The notes: generated from the letters alone by a model not told the origin. A DNA stretch of 58,451 nucleotides from Lachnoclostridium sp. UBA1175 (GCA_002311665.1 DBYX01000011.1:75796-134246), one strand, 5' to 3'. Shown: positions 15,132-23,424, counted from the stretch's first letter. A program made the numbers and translations.

Positions 15132-16673
15132 TCAGCTCTCGCTGCGCGTCGCCATGATCATATGTCCCACGAGCTCCGCGCCCATCGCCTCGCCGTACAG
15201 CGTGCCCTGCGCGATATCCAGCCCGAGTTCCTCCGCGATCTCCTCCTGCTCCCGCGTGTTCACACCGGTGACGATGAGCTTCGCCCCGAAGAGATGCGCT
15301 GTCTGAACGATGACGGAAAGAATGTGATCCTCCTCGCTGTCCTCGTCCTCCGGAACGGAGATGCCCTTCACGATCCAGTACGAGATCGGGAGCTCCGTGA
15401 GTTCCTTCACCGGGATCACGGGGATCCCGTTCGTCTCCAGCGTAAAATGGATCCCGAACGCCGAGAGTTTCTGCATCTTCGTCATCGCGCGCCCGAGGTT
15501 GCGGGTCACCGCCTGCTCCGGCAGCTCGAAGGTAAAGCGTCGAAGCTCCGGATCCAGAAGCTGCAGCGCGTCGAATGTCGTCTTGATAAACTCGCGGTTT
15601 CCGAAGACGCGCTCGGACACCGGGATCGCGATCCGGACGTCGTGTATCCCCATCTCCGCGTACCGGCGCAGACACTCTCCTGCCCGGTTGAGCATCGCCT
15701 CGAAAACGACCATCGCAAGTCCGCTGTTGTCAAGGCATTCGAAGAGCTGCTCCCCGCCCACGACGCCGTCCGCCGTCTTGAGCATCGGAGATACCGCCAG
15801 TTGTTCGGCTGCCCCGTCGGCGAGATGTTTGCGGGGGATCAGCGGATACTCCACGGCTCCCGCACGCACGGCATCCGTGACCGACGCCTGGAAACTCATC
15901 TTATCGATCGTCGCCTGCGCGAGCTCCTTCGAGTAGAAGCAATACCAGCTCTCACCGTGCGCGGAAGCCATCTTCACGGCCTCCGCCATCGCCAGGCCGA
16001 GGTTCATATCCAGAAGCTGCATCGAAGCCCCGTCCGTGGGTGCAACCGTCACGGCACCGTACACATTCGGCTCGATCTCCACACCGTTGTTCATCATCGG
16101 AAGCGCCAGCAGTTTGAAAAGCTTGTCGATCTTGCTCTCATAGTCCGTGCGGTGCTGTATACGTCTCGTGAGCACGGCAAACGCGTCGTCGCTGATGACC
16201 GCGATCTCATCGTCCTCACCGTTCAACGCACCGCGGAGGCGCTGCAGGATCTCCTGCTTCATCTCCGTGTTGTTGCGACCGAGAAGGCTCAGTCCGCCGT
16301 CCGAATCTCCGCGGAAGGCAAACATCGCAAGGCCGATCTCCTCTTCCTCGGCGCACTTGCTCTTCGCATCCTCGAATGACTCCGTCAGCTTCTGCCGGTT
16401 CGGAAGGTCCGTTCCCGCATCGGTGTAGGCAATGCGGCGGATGCGCTCATATTTCATCTTCAGGGAATCGTAGTCGTCCGTGATGGCACTCTTCGCCTGC
16501 GCGTTCTCCTTGCCGAACGCTTCCGCGTCCGCGAGGCGGGATCTGGCGTCTCCGAGCTGGCGTTCCAGCGAGCGGATGCGGCGTTTCCCAAGGCGCAGCT
16601 GCAGCGCGATCACAAGCGCGCAAAGCAGCGACAGAATGGCGACGACCGTCATAATGATCAAAGGAATTCTCAT
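15132..16673 (-). CDS. Membrane protein with degenerate GGDEF and EAL domains
   Basis: A 513-residue protein: one N-terminal membrane helix (residues 3-24), a coiled coil (about 28-75), a GGDEF-like domain (about 78-230) and an EAL-like domain (about 250-505). The GGDEF part keeps AYTDAGTDLPNRQKL, but the signature is SDDAF (161-165) instead of GG(D/E)EF, so cyclase activity is unlikely. The EAL part has no EAL triplet. The strand carrying a metal-ligand Glu reads FTFELPEQ, the DDFGTG-type loop reads LETNG, and GVET is GVNT. Most phosphodiesterase metal ligands therefore appear lost. Likely a c-di-GMP receptor or protein-interaction scaffold. The start at 16673 has GGGAG upstream and gives a clean signal anchor; the longer frame runs into the tRNA region. 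Confidence 0.87.
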   Translation of the reverse strand: MRIPLIIMTVVAILSLLCALVIALQLRLGKRRIRSLERQLGDARSRLADAEAFGKENAQAKSAITDDYDSLKMKYERIRRIAYTDAGTDLPNRQKLTESFEDAKSKCAEEEEIGLAMFAFRGDSDGGLSLLGRNNTEMKQEILQRLRGALNGEDDEIAVISDDAFAVLTRRIQHRTDYESKIDKLFKLLALPMMNNGVEIEPNVYGAVTVAPTDGASMQLLDMNLGLAMAEAVKMASAHGESWYCFYSKELAQATIDKMSFQASVTDAVRAGAVEYPLIPRKHLADGAAEQLAVSPMLKTADGVVGGEQLFECLDNSGLAMVVFEAMLNRAGECLRRYAEMGIHDVRIAIPVSERVFGNREFIKTTFDALQLLDPELRRFTFELPEQAVTRNLGRAMTKMQKLSAFGIHFTLETNGIPVIPVKELTELPISYWIVKGISVPEDEDSEEDHILSVIVQTAHLFGAKLIVTGVNTREQEEIAEELGLDIAQGTLYGEAMGAELVGHMIMATRSES

Positions 16674-16792
16674 ATGTGTAATCTCCCATTGCGGTGCGAA
16701 CAACCGGAGCCCGCGCGCGATGCGGCGGGGCGACGCACGGGGCGCAACCCCCGCGGTACTCTCCGCTTGTCGTGTGAAAACGGCAGAGATAC

Positions 16793-16824
16793 AAAAACAC
16801 CCTACCTCCGGCCGGAGATAGGGT
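16793..16824 (-). terminator. Rho-independent terminator of the tRNA operon
   Basis: On the minus strand, ACCCTATCTCCGG pairs with CCGGAGGTAGGGT (one mismatch), then GTG is followed by TTTTT... with the T-run at 16793-16797. It starts 6 nt after tRNA-Pro(AGG). Confidence 0.88.
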
Positions 16825-16829
16825 AAAAA

Positions 16830-16903
16830 TCGAGGCGACGTGACTTGAACACGCGACCCCCGCGTCCCTAACACGGTGCTCTACCAAACTGAGCCACGCC
16901 TCG
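16830..16903 (-). tRNA. tRNA-Pro (anticodon AGG, unusual A34)
   Basis: A 74-nt cloverleaf: acceptor CGAGGCG/CGCCTCG with the C1-G72 pair and A73 typical of bacterial tRNA-Pro, D arm GCTC-AGTTTGGTA-GAGC identical to the nearby tRNA-Pro(CGG), anticodon stem CCGTG/CGCGG, loop TTAGGGA with A34 G35 G36 and G37, T arm GCGTG-TTCAAGT-CACGT. No CCA is encoded. The anticodon AGG would read CCU, and after A-to-I editing CCC and CCA. All stems pair, so it does not look like a pseudogene. Confidence 0.88.
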
Positions 16904-16955
16904 AACTCGCGTTATGTAGCTCCGAGCGAACATCCGTCCGAAGTACAAAACGAAA

Positions 16956-17028
16956 AGCTGGAAATCAGATTCGAACTGACGACCCCTTCATTACGAGTGA
17001 AGTGCTCTACCGGCTGAGCTATTCCAGC
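16956..17028 (-). tRNA. tRNA-Thr (anticodon CGT)
   Basis: A 73-nt cloverleaf: acceptor GCTGGAA/TTCCAGC, D arm GCTC...GAGC, anticodon stem CTTCA/TGAAG with loop CTCGTAA (anticodon CGT, reads ACG), T arm GTCAG-TTCGAAT-CTGAT. Discriminator base is U; no CCA encoded. It is the middle gene of a three-tRNA operon. Confidence 0.94.
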
Positions 17029-17037
17029 ATGCACAAA

Positions 17038-17111
17038 TCGAGGCGACGGGATTCGAACCCACGACCTCTGCGTCCCGAACGCAGCGCTCTACCAAACTGA
17101 GCCACGCCTCG
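17038..17111 (-). tRNA. tRNA-Pro (anticodon CGG)
   Basis: A 74-nt cloverleaf: acceptor CGAGGCG/CGCCTCG, A73, anticodon stem CTGCG/CGCAG with loop TTCGGGA (anticodon CGG, reads CCG), T loop TTCGAAT. First gene of the operon, 20 nt after the -10 box and 9 nt before tRNA-Thr. Confidence 0.95.
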
Positions 17112-17131
17112 AATTTTTCGCGTGCTTACCC

Positions 17132-17160
17132 ATTATGCAACAAATAACCGAGATTGTCAA
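17132..17160 (-). promoter_or_regulatory. Promoter of the Pro-Thr-Pro tRNA operon
   Basis: On the minus strand, perfect -35 TTGACA (17155-17160), 17-base spacer, -10 CATAAT (17132-17137), placed 20 nt before the first tRNA. Confidence 0.85.
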
Positions 17161-17239
17161 CCCCCAAAATTACGAATCGTTTTCACAAAATTTTGTATCT
17201 TTTTCCTAAGAAGTTCAGAATCCGTTTTTCCGAGTTTGC

Positions 17240-17268
17240 TTGCATCGGACCGGATTATCCTGTACAAT
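17240..17268 (+). promoter_or_regulatory. Candidate promoter of the DUF6273/Ig-like protein gene
   Basis: TTGCAT (17240-17245), 17-base spacer, TACAAT (17263-17268). The resulting leader of about 150 nt contains a 9-bp inverted repeat, TGTCCGAAC ... GTTCGGACA, shortly before the start codon. Confidence 0.6.
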
Positions 17269-17423
17269 AACAAAGTGCGAGGCATTTTCGGGGTTTCCGG
17301 GGCTGTCCCGCAAACCGCCCGATGTCCGAACGCTCTCACGTTTTATTAATACGGAAACGGATGCAGGATGTTCGGACAGGTGCGGAAAATTAGAGCGAAG
17401 TAATGAAAGAGAGGCACAGTATT

Positions 17424-20090
17424 ATGAAGAAACGCGCATTGGGCAGGCTTCTTGCAGTTCTCCTGTCGGCGGCCATGACGGTATCGCTGCTGCAGTCCGC
17501 CGACATCGGCGGCAAAGCGCAGGCGGCTACCGACGAATGGTGGAAGACCGTTGCCTGCGTAGGAACGAACATCATGAAAGCACCGATTTCCCCGCTGGAT
17601 GAGAACAGCATATGGAAAGGCAGCTACATATGGTACGGCAAATACGACGGCAGCCCGATAAAGTATCGCGTGCTCGCCCCCAAGACAACCTCGTACGGCG
17701 GAACGACGATGCTGCTGGATTGTGACACCGTCCTGTATGAGGGGATGTTCGATAAGGATCAACAGCCAAACGCAGGCGCACAGTACGCCAACCAATGGCT
17801 CTACAGCGATATGAGAGCCGGTCTGAACGGAAGCGACTTTCTCACAAGGGCGGACGGATTTACCGCTCTCGAGAGATCGGCGATTGCGGAGAGCAGGATA
17901 CCCGCGCATACATTGAACACGGGCGATGTTGTTGATATTTGGTTTGAAGATTATGTCGCGCTCACCGGCGAGAAAATATTCCTTCTGGATTACGAAGATG
18001 TTTTGAATCCGAAGTACGGATACACATCGGATTCCGGTTGGGAATCCGAGAACGGCGAGATCAACTATGATTGGCATCCGACCGAAAACCGGATCAAGGG
18101 AGATAAATACGGCAGCTATATCGTCTGGTGGCTGCGTTCCGCCTATCAGGATCTGTCGCGAAAGGAAGCTGCCGTCGTGTACTACGACGGGACTGTCGAC
18201 TCCTTCATGACGGACGACGAATACGGTGTGAGTCCCGCATTTAATATCGATCTGTCCTCTGTCATTTTCAGCTCCCTCGTCTCCGGAACCGCAGGTCAGG
18301 AATTCGCCGAGTACAAACTGACTCTTGCGGACAGCAATCTGAAAGTAGGGATCCCGTCCGGCGCGACATTGACCGCATCGGGAAGCACGATCACCGTGCC
18401 GTACACAATCACGGGATTGCACGCATCGAACGCGACGCAGGTTTCCGTGCTGATCCTCGACAAACCTTATACCGCAGGCAACACCACGAACGCGACGATC
18501 AAGTATTACGGAATGCTGAATACCGATGTCGGGACAGGCTTTAAGACAACCGGAACGGGAACGTTTGAGCTGCCGTCCGGGTTGAGCATAAGCGGCTGGA
18601 ACAGTAAATACTATGTATATCTGCTCGCGGAGGATGTCAACCGCATCCACGAGACCGATTACGCGAGCACGCCCATGAAGCTTTCGGCACCAGGCTATCC
18701 GAACATCAACACGCAGCCGAAGAACACGACGGTTTCTTTGGGTGATACGGCTGAGTTTACGGTGACCGCGGTCGGAAACGGAACGCTGACATATCAGTGG
18801 CAACGCAGAGCATCGGTTTCGAGCGACTGGATCACGTATGCTTCGATCTCCACGTCCCCGACATTCTCGGTGACGGCTACGTCCGGGATCAACGGATTCC
18901 AGTATCGCTGCCTGGTCAATGACAGCAAAGGAAATCAGGCAATCTCCGATGCCGCGACACTGACGATCAAACCGAAGATCACCACGATGCCCAAGGACAC
19001 AACGGTGACGGCAGGTTCCACGGCGAAGTTCACGGTGGCGGCATCTGGGATCGGAACGCTGACCTACCAGTGGCAGGCATACAACCCGAACACGAAAAAG
19101 TGGGTGAACTCCGGCGCGGCAAGCGCAAAGACGGCGAACCTCAGCATCGCGGCGTCAGCCGGTCACAATGGGTTTAAGTTCCGCTGCGTCGTTACGGATG
19201 CCAACGGTAACAGCACCACCTCGAGCGAGGCAACTCTCAACATCGCGGGTATGCTCACGATCACGAAGCACCCCGCGTCAGTTTCCGTTGCGGCCGGAAG
19301 CAAGGCTTCCTTCTCGGTAACCGCGAAGGGGTCCGGCACGCTTTCGTACCAGTGGGAAGCATACAATCCGAATACGAAGAAATGGACGAACTCCGTAGCT
19401 GCAAGCGCGAAGACGGCAATCCTGAGCATCACGACGGTGGCCGGCCACAACGGCTTTAAGTTCCGATGCGTTGTCACGGACGGAACCGGCAAGAGCATTA
19501 CCTCGAACGAGGCAACTCTCACCGTGACGCAGCCGCTCACCATCACCTCTCAGCCGACCGCCAAGACGGTTGCGGTCGGGGAGACGGCAAAGTTCTCGGT
19601 AACGGTGACGGGAAAAGGTACACTCACCTACCAGTGGCAGGCATACAACCCGTACACGAAGAAATGGGTGGACTCAGGTGCTGCAAGCGCGAAGACGGCA
19701 ACTCTCGGCATTAAGGCACAGGCGGCTCACAACGGATTCAAGTTCCGCTGCAACATCACGGACGCCGCGGGTCAGACCGCAACCTCGAAGGAAGTCCTTC
19801 TCACCGTACGTCCCGGCATTGTCACGCAGCCGAAGAACCAGAAGGTTACGACCGGCGCGACCGCGAAGTTTACGGTAGCCGCCGACGGTGTTGCGCCGCT
19901 CTCCTATCAGTGGCAGGCATACAACCCGAACACGAAAAAGTGGACGAACTCCTCTTCCGCGTCGGCTACAACAGCCACCTTAAGCATCAAGGCCCAGTCG
20001 GGGCACAACAACTTCAAGTTCCGTTGTGTGGTAACCGACAAAAACGGCAACAGCACAACATCCGCTGAGGCGACCCTGACCGTACAGTAA
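17424..20090 (+). CDS. Secreted protein with DUF6273 domain and five Ig-like repeats
   Basis: An 888-residue exported protein. I prefer the ATG at 17424 over the one at 17403: GAGAGG is 9 bases upstream and the product then starts MKKRALGRLLAVLL, a standard signal peptide cleaved near KAQAA. Residues about 35-285 resemble DUF6273 (SYIWYGKYDGSPIKYRVL, WWLRSAYQD, GVSPAFNIDLSSV). A beta-rich segment follows (about 290-430). Then come five Ig-like repeats of about 91-94 residues, each with a QPK...VTVxxG start, (S/T)YQWQ, and GHNGFKFRCVVTDxxGN. There is no sortase signal, SLH or membrane tail, so release or non-covalent wall association is likely. Similar Ig repeats occur in the LRR/SLH protein at 40496-43369. 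Confidence 0.88.
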   Translation: MKKRALGRLLAVLLSAAMTVSLLQSADIGGKAQAATDEWWKTVACVGTNIMKAPISPLDENSIWKGSYIWYGKYDGSPIKYRVLAPKTTSYGGTTMLLDCDTVLYEGMFDKDQQPNAGAQYANQWLYSDMRAGLNGSDFLTRADGFTALERSAIAESRIPAHTLNTGDVVDIWFEDYVALTGEKIFLLDYEDVLNPKYGYTSDSGWESENGEINYDWHPTENRIKGDKYGSYIVWWLRSAYQDLSRKEAAVVYYDGTVDSFMTDDEYGVSPAFNIDLSSVIFSSLVSGTAGQEFAEYKLTLADSNLKVGIPSGATLTASGSTITVPYTITGLHASNATQVSVLILDKPYTAGNTTNATIKYYGMLNTDVGTGFKTTGTGTFELPSGLSISGWNSKYYVYLLAEDVNRIHETDYASTPMKLSAPGYPNINTQPKNTTVSLGDTAEFTVTAVGNGTLTYQWQRRASVSSDWITYASISTSPTFSVTATSGINGFQYRCLVNDSKGNQAISDAATLTIKPKITTMPKDTTVTAGSTAKFTVAASGIGTLTYQWQAYNPNTKKWVNSGAASAKTANLSIAASAGHNGFKFRCVVTDANGNSTTSSEATLNIAGMLTITKHPASVSVAAGSKASFSVTAKGSGTLSYQWEAYNPNTKKWTNSVAASAKTAILSITTVAGHNGFKFRCVVTDGTGKSITSNEATLTVTQPLTITSQPTAKTVAVGETAKFSVTVTGKGTLTYQWQAYNPYTKKWVDSGAASAKTATLGIKAQAAHNGFKFRCNITDAAGQTATSKEVLLTVRPGIVTQPKNQKVTTGATAKFTVAADGVAPLSYQWQAYNPNTKKWTNSSSASATTATLSIKAQSGHNNFKFRCVVTDKNGNSTTSAEATLTVQ
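18700..20087 (+). repeat. Tandem Ig-like coding repeats (about 273-282 bp period)
   Basis: The YQW codons recur at 18792, 19065, 19347, 19629 and 19905, a period of 273, 282, 282 and 276 bp. Copies 2-5 are close at the DNA level, for example CAGGCATACAACCCGAACAC occurs in copies 2 and 5. This supports recent expansion and possible copy-number variation. Confidence 0.85.
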
Positions 20091-20178
20091 AAATTTTGAC
20101 TTCCTCTCACCGATGGTACTTACCTGAAGGCATCGGCGATCGCAAACGAAATAGTTTAGGAAAATTCCTGCACAAAAA

Positions 20179-20202
20179 AGGAGCATCCCCGCGGATGCTC
20201 CT
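20179..20202. terminator. Bidirectional terminator between the Ig-like gene and htpG
   Basis: AGGAGCATCC-CCGC-GGATGCTCCT, a 10-bp stem with TTT after it on the plus strand and TTTTT on the minus strand. It is placed between the convergent genes. Confidence 0.88.
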
Positions 20203-20250
20203 TTCGTTATGTTCTTGTTTTTTTCGTCCCGGATTCCGATCCGGCATGGA

Positions 20251-22311
20251 TCACTCGTCCTTCAGTCCCGCGAGCATACCCATCAGCTTGTTGCTGCGCT
20301 CCATGAAGGCGGTCATGTCGGCGGGCTCGAGCGGCTTCTGCGCAAGGCGTGCCAAGTCGTAGATCTGTGCGCACAGAAGCGCGGTGTTCTCCCCGTCCGC
20401 GTTGTCGCACACGTACTTGACGAGCTTGTTGCCCGCGTTGAGCACGAGCGTTGCGTCGTCCGGCAGTCCTGCCTGCGACATACCGTACATCGCCATCATA
20501 TCCTGCATACGGCGGCTCTCCTCGGACAGCGTGATCATCGCCGGGATCTGCGCATTTTTCAGCTTCTCCACCTTGATGTCGAGTTCACCCTTGTCGAGCG
20601 CTTTGCGGAAAATTACGGTGAGCGACTCGGTCAGCGCCTTCAGCTCCTCCGCGTCCGCATCGTCCTTCAGCGTGTCGGTCACGTCCGCATCGATGCGGCG
20701 GAACGTCACGGTGTCGTTGTCCTGCTCAAGCTGCTGGATGAACGGCTGGTCGATCCGGTGCGTCATGATGATCGCATCCGTGCCGTTCTCGCGGAACATA
20801 TTGATGTACTGGCTCTGCTGCTTCTCGTCGGTCACATAGTAAACGACGGTCTTCTCGGGCTCTTTTTCCGCTTCGTCGGTCTTTGCATCAGCAGCACTCT
20901 CCTGCGTCTCCTCAGCCTTGGTCTCGGCAGTCTCCGCGGTCTCCGCAGCCGCACCAGAAGCGTCTCCGCCCTTCGCGGCCTTCGCCGCCTCAACATACTC
21001 CGGCAGAGTGATATACTTGCCGTCGAGGTTCTTGTAGATGAGGAAATCCTTCATCTTCTCGCGGAATTTCGGGTCCTTCAGGCAGCCGTACTTGATGAAC
21101 GGGCAGATGTCGTCCCAGCATTTTTCGTAGTTTTCGCGGTCGGTCTTGTACATGCCGGAGAGCTTGTCCGCGACCTTCTTCGCGATGTAATCGCTGATCT
21201 TCTTCACGAAACCGTCGTTCTGCAGCGCGCTGCGCGACACATTGAGCGGGATGTCCGGGCAGTCGATGACGCCCTTGAGAAGCATCAGAAACTCCGGGAT
21301 GACCTCCTTGATGTTGTCCGCGATGAAGACCTGGTTGTTGTACAGTTTGATCGTGCCGTCAAGGCTGTCGTACTCCGTGTTGATCTTCGGAAAATAAAGG
21401 ATACCCTTGAGGTTGAACGGGTAATCCATATTCAGATGGATCCAGAACAGCGGCTCCTTGTAGTCGTGGAACGTCGTGCGGTAGAACTCCTTGTACTCTT
21501 CCTCCTTGCACTCGGAAGGCGTGTGCAAAAACAGCGGGTACGTCTCGTTGATCGGCTTCGGCCCCTTCTTCTCCTTCTTCGCGTCAGCCTTGCTCTCCTC
21601 GCCCTCGACATCGGTCGCCTTGCCTTCCGCATCGACCTCCGCGTCGATCACCTCAGGCTCCTCTGCGGGCGCCGGCTTGGTCGCATCCTCGAAGAAGATC
21701 GGGACCGGCATGAAGGAGCAGTATTTGCCGAGCACTTCCTTGACGCGGTACTCGTTCGAGAACTCGTAGCTGTCCTCGTTTAAGTACAGCGTGATCTCCG
21801 TGCCGCGCTCGGTGCGCTCGGAATCGCGCATCTCGTAGTTCAGGCCTTCCTCGGACTCCCAGTGCACGGCCGTCGCGCCGTCCTTGTACGAGCGCGTATC
21901 GATCGTCACCTTGTGCGCGACCATGAACGCGCTGTAGAAGCCGAGTCCGAAGTGTCCGATGATCTGGTCCTCGCTCGCCTTGTCCTTGTACTTCGCAAGG
22001 AAATCGGTCGCGCCGGAGAACGCGATCTGGTTGATGTACTCCTTCACCTCGTCCGCGGTCATACCGATACCGTTGTCGATGACGGTGAGCGTCTTCTCCT
22101 CGGGATTGCTGCGCACGATGATCTTCCACTCGTTGTCGTCCGCGATCTCCGCCTCACCGATCAGAGCGAGCTTCTTCAGCTTCGTGATCGCGTCGCAGCC
22201 GTTCGAGACGAGCTCTCTGAGGAAAATGTCGTGGTCCGAGTAGAGCCACTTCTTGATGATGGGAAATATATTTTCCGAATTGATGGAAAGATTGCCTTGT
22301 TCCTTAGCCAT
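20251..22311 (-). CDS. htpG: Molecular chaperone HtpG (bacterial Hsp90) with two acidic/Ala-rich inserts
   Basis: A 686-residue Hsp90 chaperone. ATPase domain (1-210): SNGCDAITKLKKL with the catalytic-region Asn/Asp, VIDNGIGMT, and the lid/glycine motif GHFGLGFYSAFMVA. Middle domain with NVSRSALQND (catalytic Arg). C-terminal dimerisation domain ends LMGMLAGLKDE. Two segments are unusual: a charged linker at about 211-250 (EEPEVIDAEVDAEGKA..., then KADAKKEKKGPKP) between the N and middle domains, and a second Ala/Glu/Thr-rich insert at about 443-487 in the middle domain. Eukaryotic Hsp90s have a charged linker at the first site; Escherichia coli HtpG lacks it. Regulation: consensus promoter plus CIRCE upstream. 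Confidence 0.97.
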   Translation of the reverse strand: MAKEQGNLSINSENIFPIIKKWLYSDHDIFLRELVSNGCDAITKLKKLALIGEAEIADDNEWKIIVRSNPEEKTLTVIDNGIGMTADEVKEYINQIAFSGATDFLAKYKDKASEDQIIGHFGLGFYSAFMVAHKVTIDTRSYKDGATAVHWESEEGLNYEMRDSERTERGTEITLYLNEDSYEFSNEYRVKEVLGKYCSFMPVPIFFEDATKPAPAEEPEVIDAEVDAEGKATDVEGEESKADAKKEKKGPKPINETYPLFLHTPSECKEEEYKEFYRTTFHDYKEPLFWIHLNMDYPFNLKGILYFPKINTEYDSLDGTIKLYNNQVFIADNIKEVIPEFLMLLKGVIDCPDIPLNVSRSALQNDGFVKKISDYIAKKVADKLSGMYKTDRENYEKCWDDICPFIKYGCLKDPKFREKMKDFLIYKNLDGKYITLPEYVEAAKAAKGGDASGAAAETAETAETKAEETQESAADAKTDEAEKEPEKTVVYYVTDEKQQSQYINMFRENGTDAIIMTHRIDQPFIQQLEQDNDTVTFRRIDADVTDTLKDDADAEELKALTESLTVIFRKALDKGELDIKVEKLKNAQIPAMITLSEESRRMQDMMAMYGMSQAGLPDDATLVLNAGNKLVKYVCDNADGENTALLCAQIYDLARLAQKPLEPADMTAFMERSNKLMGMLAGLKDE

Positions 22312-22407
22312 TCTATTGCCTCCGTTCCGTCCGCCGAAGCGGACCGGTTATTACATATTCCGGTCGTCGGCCATTATCATAAATAATGTTTTTTCCGACC
22401 TTTCACA

Positions 22408-22436
22408 AGTATACTCCCGCCCGTTATGTTTGTCAA
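22408..22436 (-). promoter_or_regulatory. Consensus promoter of htpG
   Basis: On the minus strand, perfect -35 TTGACA (22431-22436), 17-base spacer, -10 TATACT (22408-22413). The leader to the htpG start is about 90 nt. Confidence 0.9.
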
Positions 22437-22443
22437 CGAAAAA

Positions 22444-22470
22444 TTAGCACTCATTTTGTATGAGTGCTAA
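22444..22470. promoter_or_regulatory. CIRCE operator (HrcA binding site)
   Basis: A perfect match to the CIRCE consensus TTAGCACTC-N9-GAGTGCTAA. It lies 7 bp upstream of the htpG -35 box rather than in the leader, where CIRCE usually sits. HrcA is known to bind CIRCE and repress chaperone genes. On the minus strand the inverted repeat is followed by TTTTT, so it could also act as the terminator of dus, which stops 10 bp before it. Confidence 0.95.
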
Positions 22471-22480
22471 CAAGTCGTTT

Positions 22481-23407
22481 TTATCCGAGTAATTCCGCCG
22501 CCGCGGCCAGGTATTCCGCCTCCGTGCGACACTTGTGTATCCGCTTCTTCGCGCGGTCCGCATCGGGATAGCGGTCGCCCAGGTAACCCCAGACTTCCTT
22601 CATCTTAAAGAGCGTGTTCTTCACTCCCCACAGGTTCACGTACGCGCGGTAGAGGTCGTCGTGGAAGTCCTTAAGCTCCGCCGCGGTCATCACACTGCCG
22701 CCCGCGATCTCGCGGAAAATGCCGGGGTTCGTGACGGCGCCCCGCCCGATCATCACGGCACTGAGCTTCGGAAAACGCTCCAGAAGCGCTGCATGATCCG
22801 CCGCATTCCGGATGTCCCCGTTGTAGCAAAGCGGCACCTTACAGCTTTCGTAAGCGTAAGCGAAAGCGTCCATATCCGGCGTTCCGCCGTACCAGTCCTC
22901 CCGAACCCTCGCGTGGACGATCAGCTCGGAGATCGGATACCGGTTGTAGATCTCGAGGATCCGTGGCCACTCTTCCGCCGCGTTCGCGTATCCGAGCCGC
23001 GTCTTCACCGACACCGGCATCGGAAGCTCCTGTGAGAACAGCCGGTCGAAGAACCGCTCCATCCCCTCAGGATCCCGCAGGAAGCCGCTGCCTCTCCGCT
23101 TCTTGACGACGGTGCCCGACGGGCAGCCGAAGTTTAAGTTGACCTCCTTGTAGCCGAGCTCCGCCAGCAGCCCGAACATCTCCAGTGCGGCGTCGGCATC
23201 GTCGGTCAGCACCTGCGGCACGACATTGAGCCCCGCGTTGTGCGAAGGGTCGAGTTCCCGCCCCTGCCGCGTCTTGAACGCGCAGCCGGTCACAGGCGAA
23301 AGAAACGGGGTGAAATAGGTATCCACCCCGCCGAAATGTCTCTCCAGAATCTGCCGAAAGAGATAGCCCGTGACTTCCTCCATCGGCGCCAGATACAATC
23401 GCGCCAT
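22481..23407 (-). CDS. tRNA-dihydrouridine synthase (Dus family)
   Basis: A 308-residue flavoenzyme that reduces specific uridines in tRNA to dihydrouridine. TIM-barrel motifs: LAPMEEVTGYLFR at the FMN-binding start, VNLNFGCPSGTVVKKRRG with the catalytic Cys, PVSVKTRLG, IVHARVRED, CYNGDIRN and MIGRGAVTNPGIF. Length is normal. It is the last gene of the ABC-F/GlgX-like/TraX operon, 17 bp after traX, and its stop is immediately followed by the CIRCE repeat. Confidence 0.94.
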   Translation of the reverse strand: MARLYLAPMEEVTGYLFRQILERHFGGVDTYFTPFLSPVTGCAFKTRQGRELDPSHNAGLNVVPQVLTDDADAALEMFGLLAELGYKEVNLNFGCPSGTVVKKRRGSGFLRDPEGMERFFDRLFSQELPMPVSVKTRLGYANAAEEWPRILEIYNRYPISELIVHARVREDWYGGTPDMDAFAYAYESCKVPLCYNGDIRNAADHAALLERFPKLSAVMIGRGAVTNPGIFREIAGGSVMTAAELKDFHDDLYRAYVNLWGVKNTLFKMKEVWGYLGDRYPDADRAKKRIHKCRTEAEYLAAAAELLG

Positions 23408-23424
23408 CGCGATCCCTCCCCGCG

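Noticed and set aside
16830..16903. Reading tRNA-Pro(AGG) as a tRNA pseudogene
   Set aside because: All stems pair, invariant positions are present and it lies in an operon with promoter and terminator; kept as a likely functional gene.
17346..18803. 485-codon frame on the minus strand opposite the DUF6273 protein
   Set aside because: No ribosome site, no family, and it covers the signal peptide and conserved domain of the plus-strand gene.
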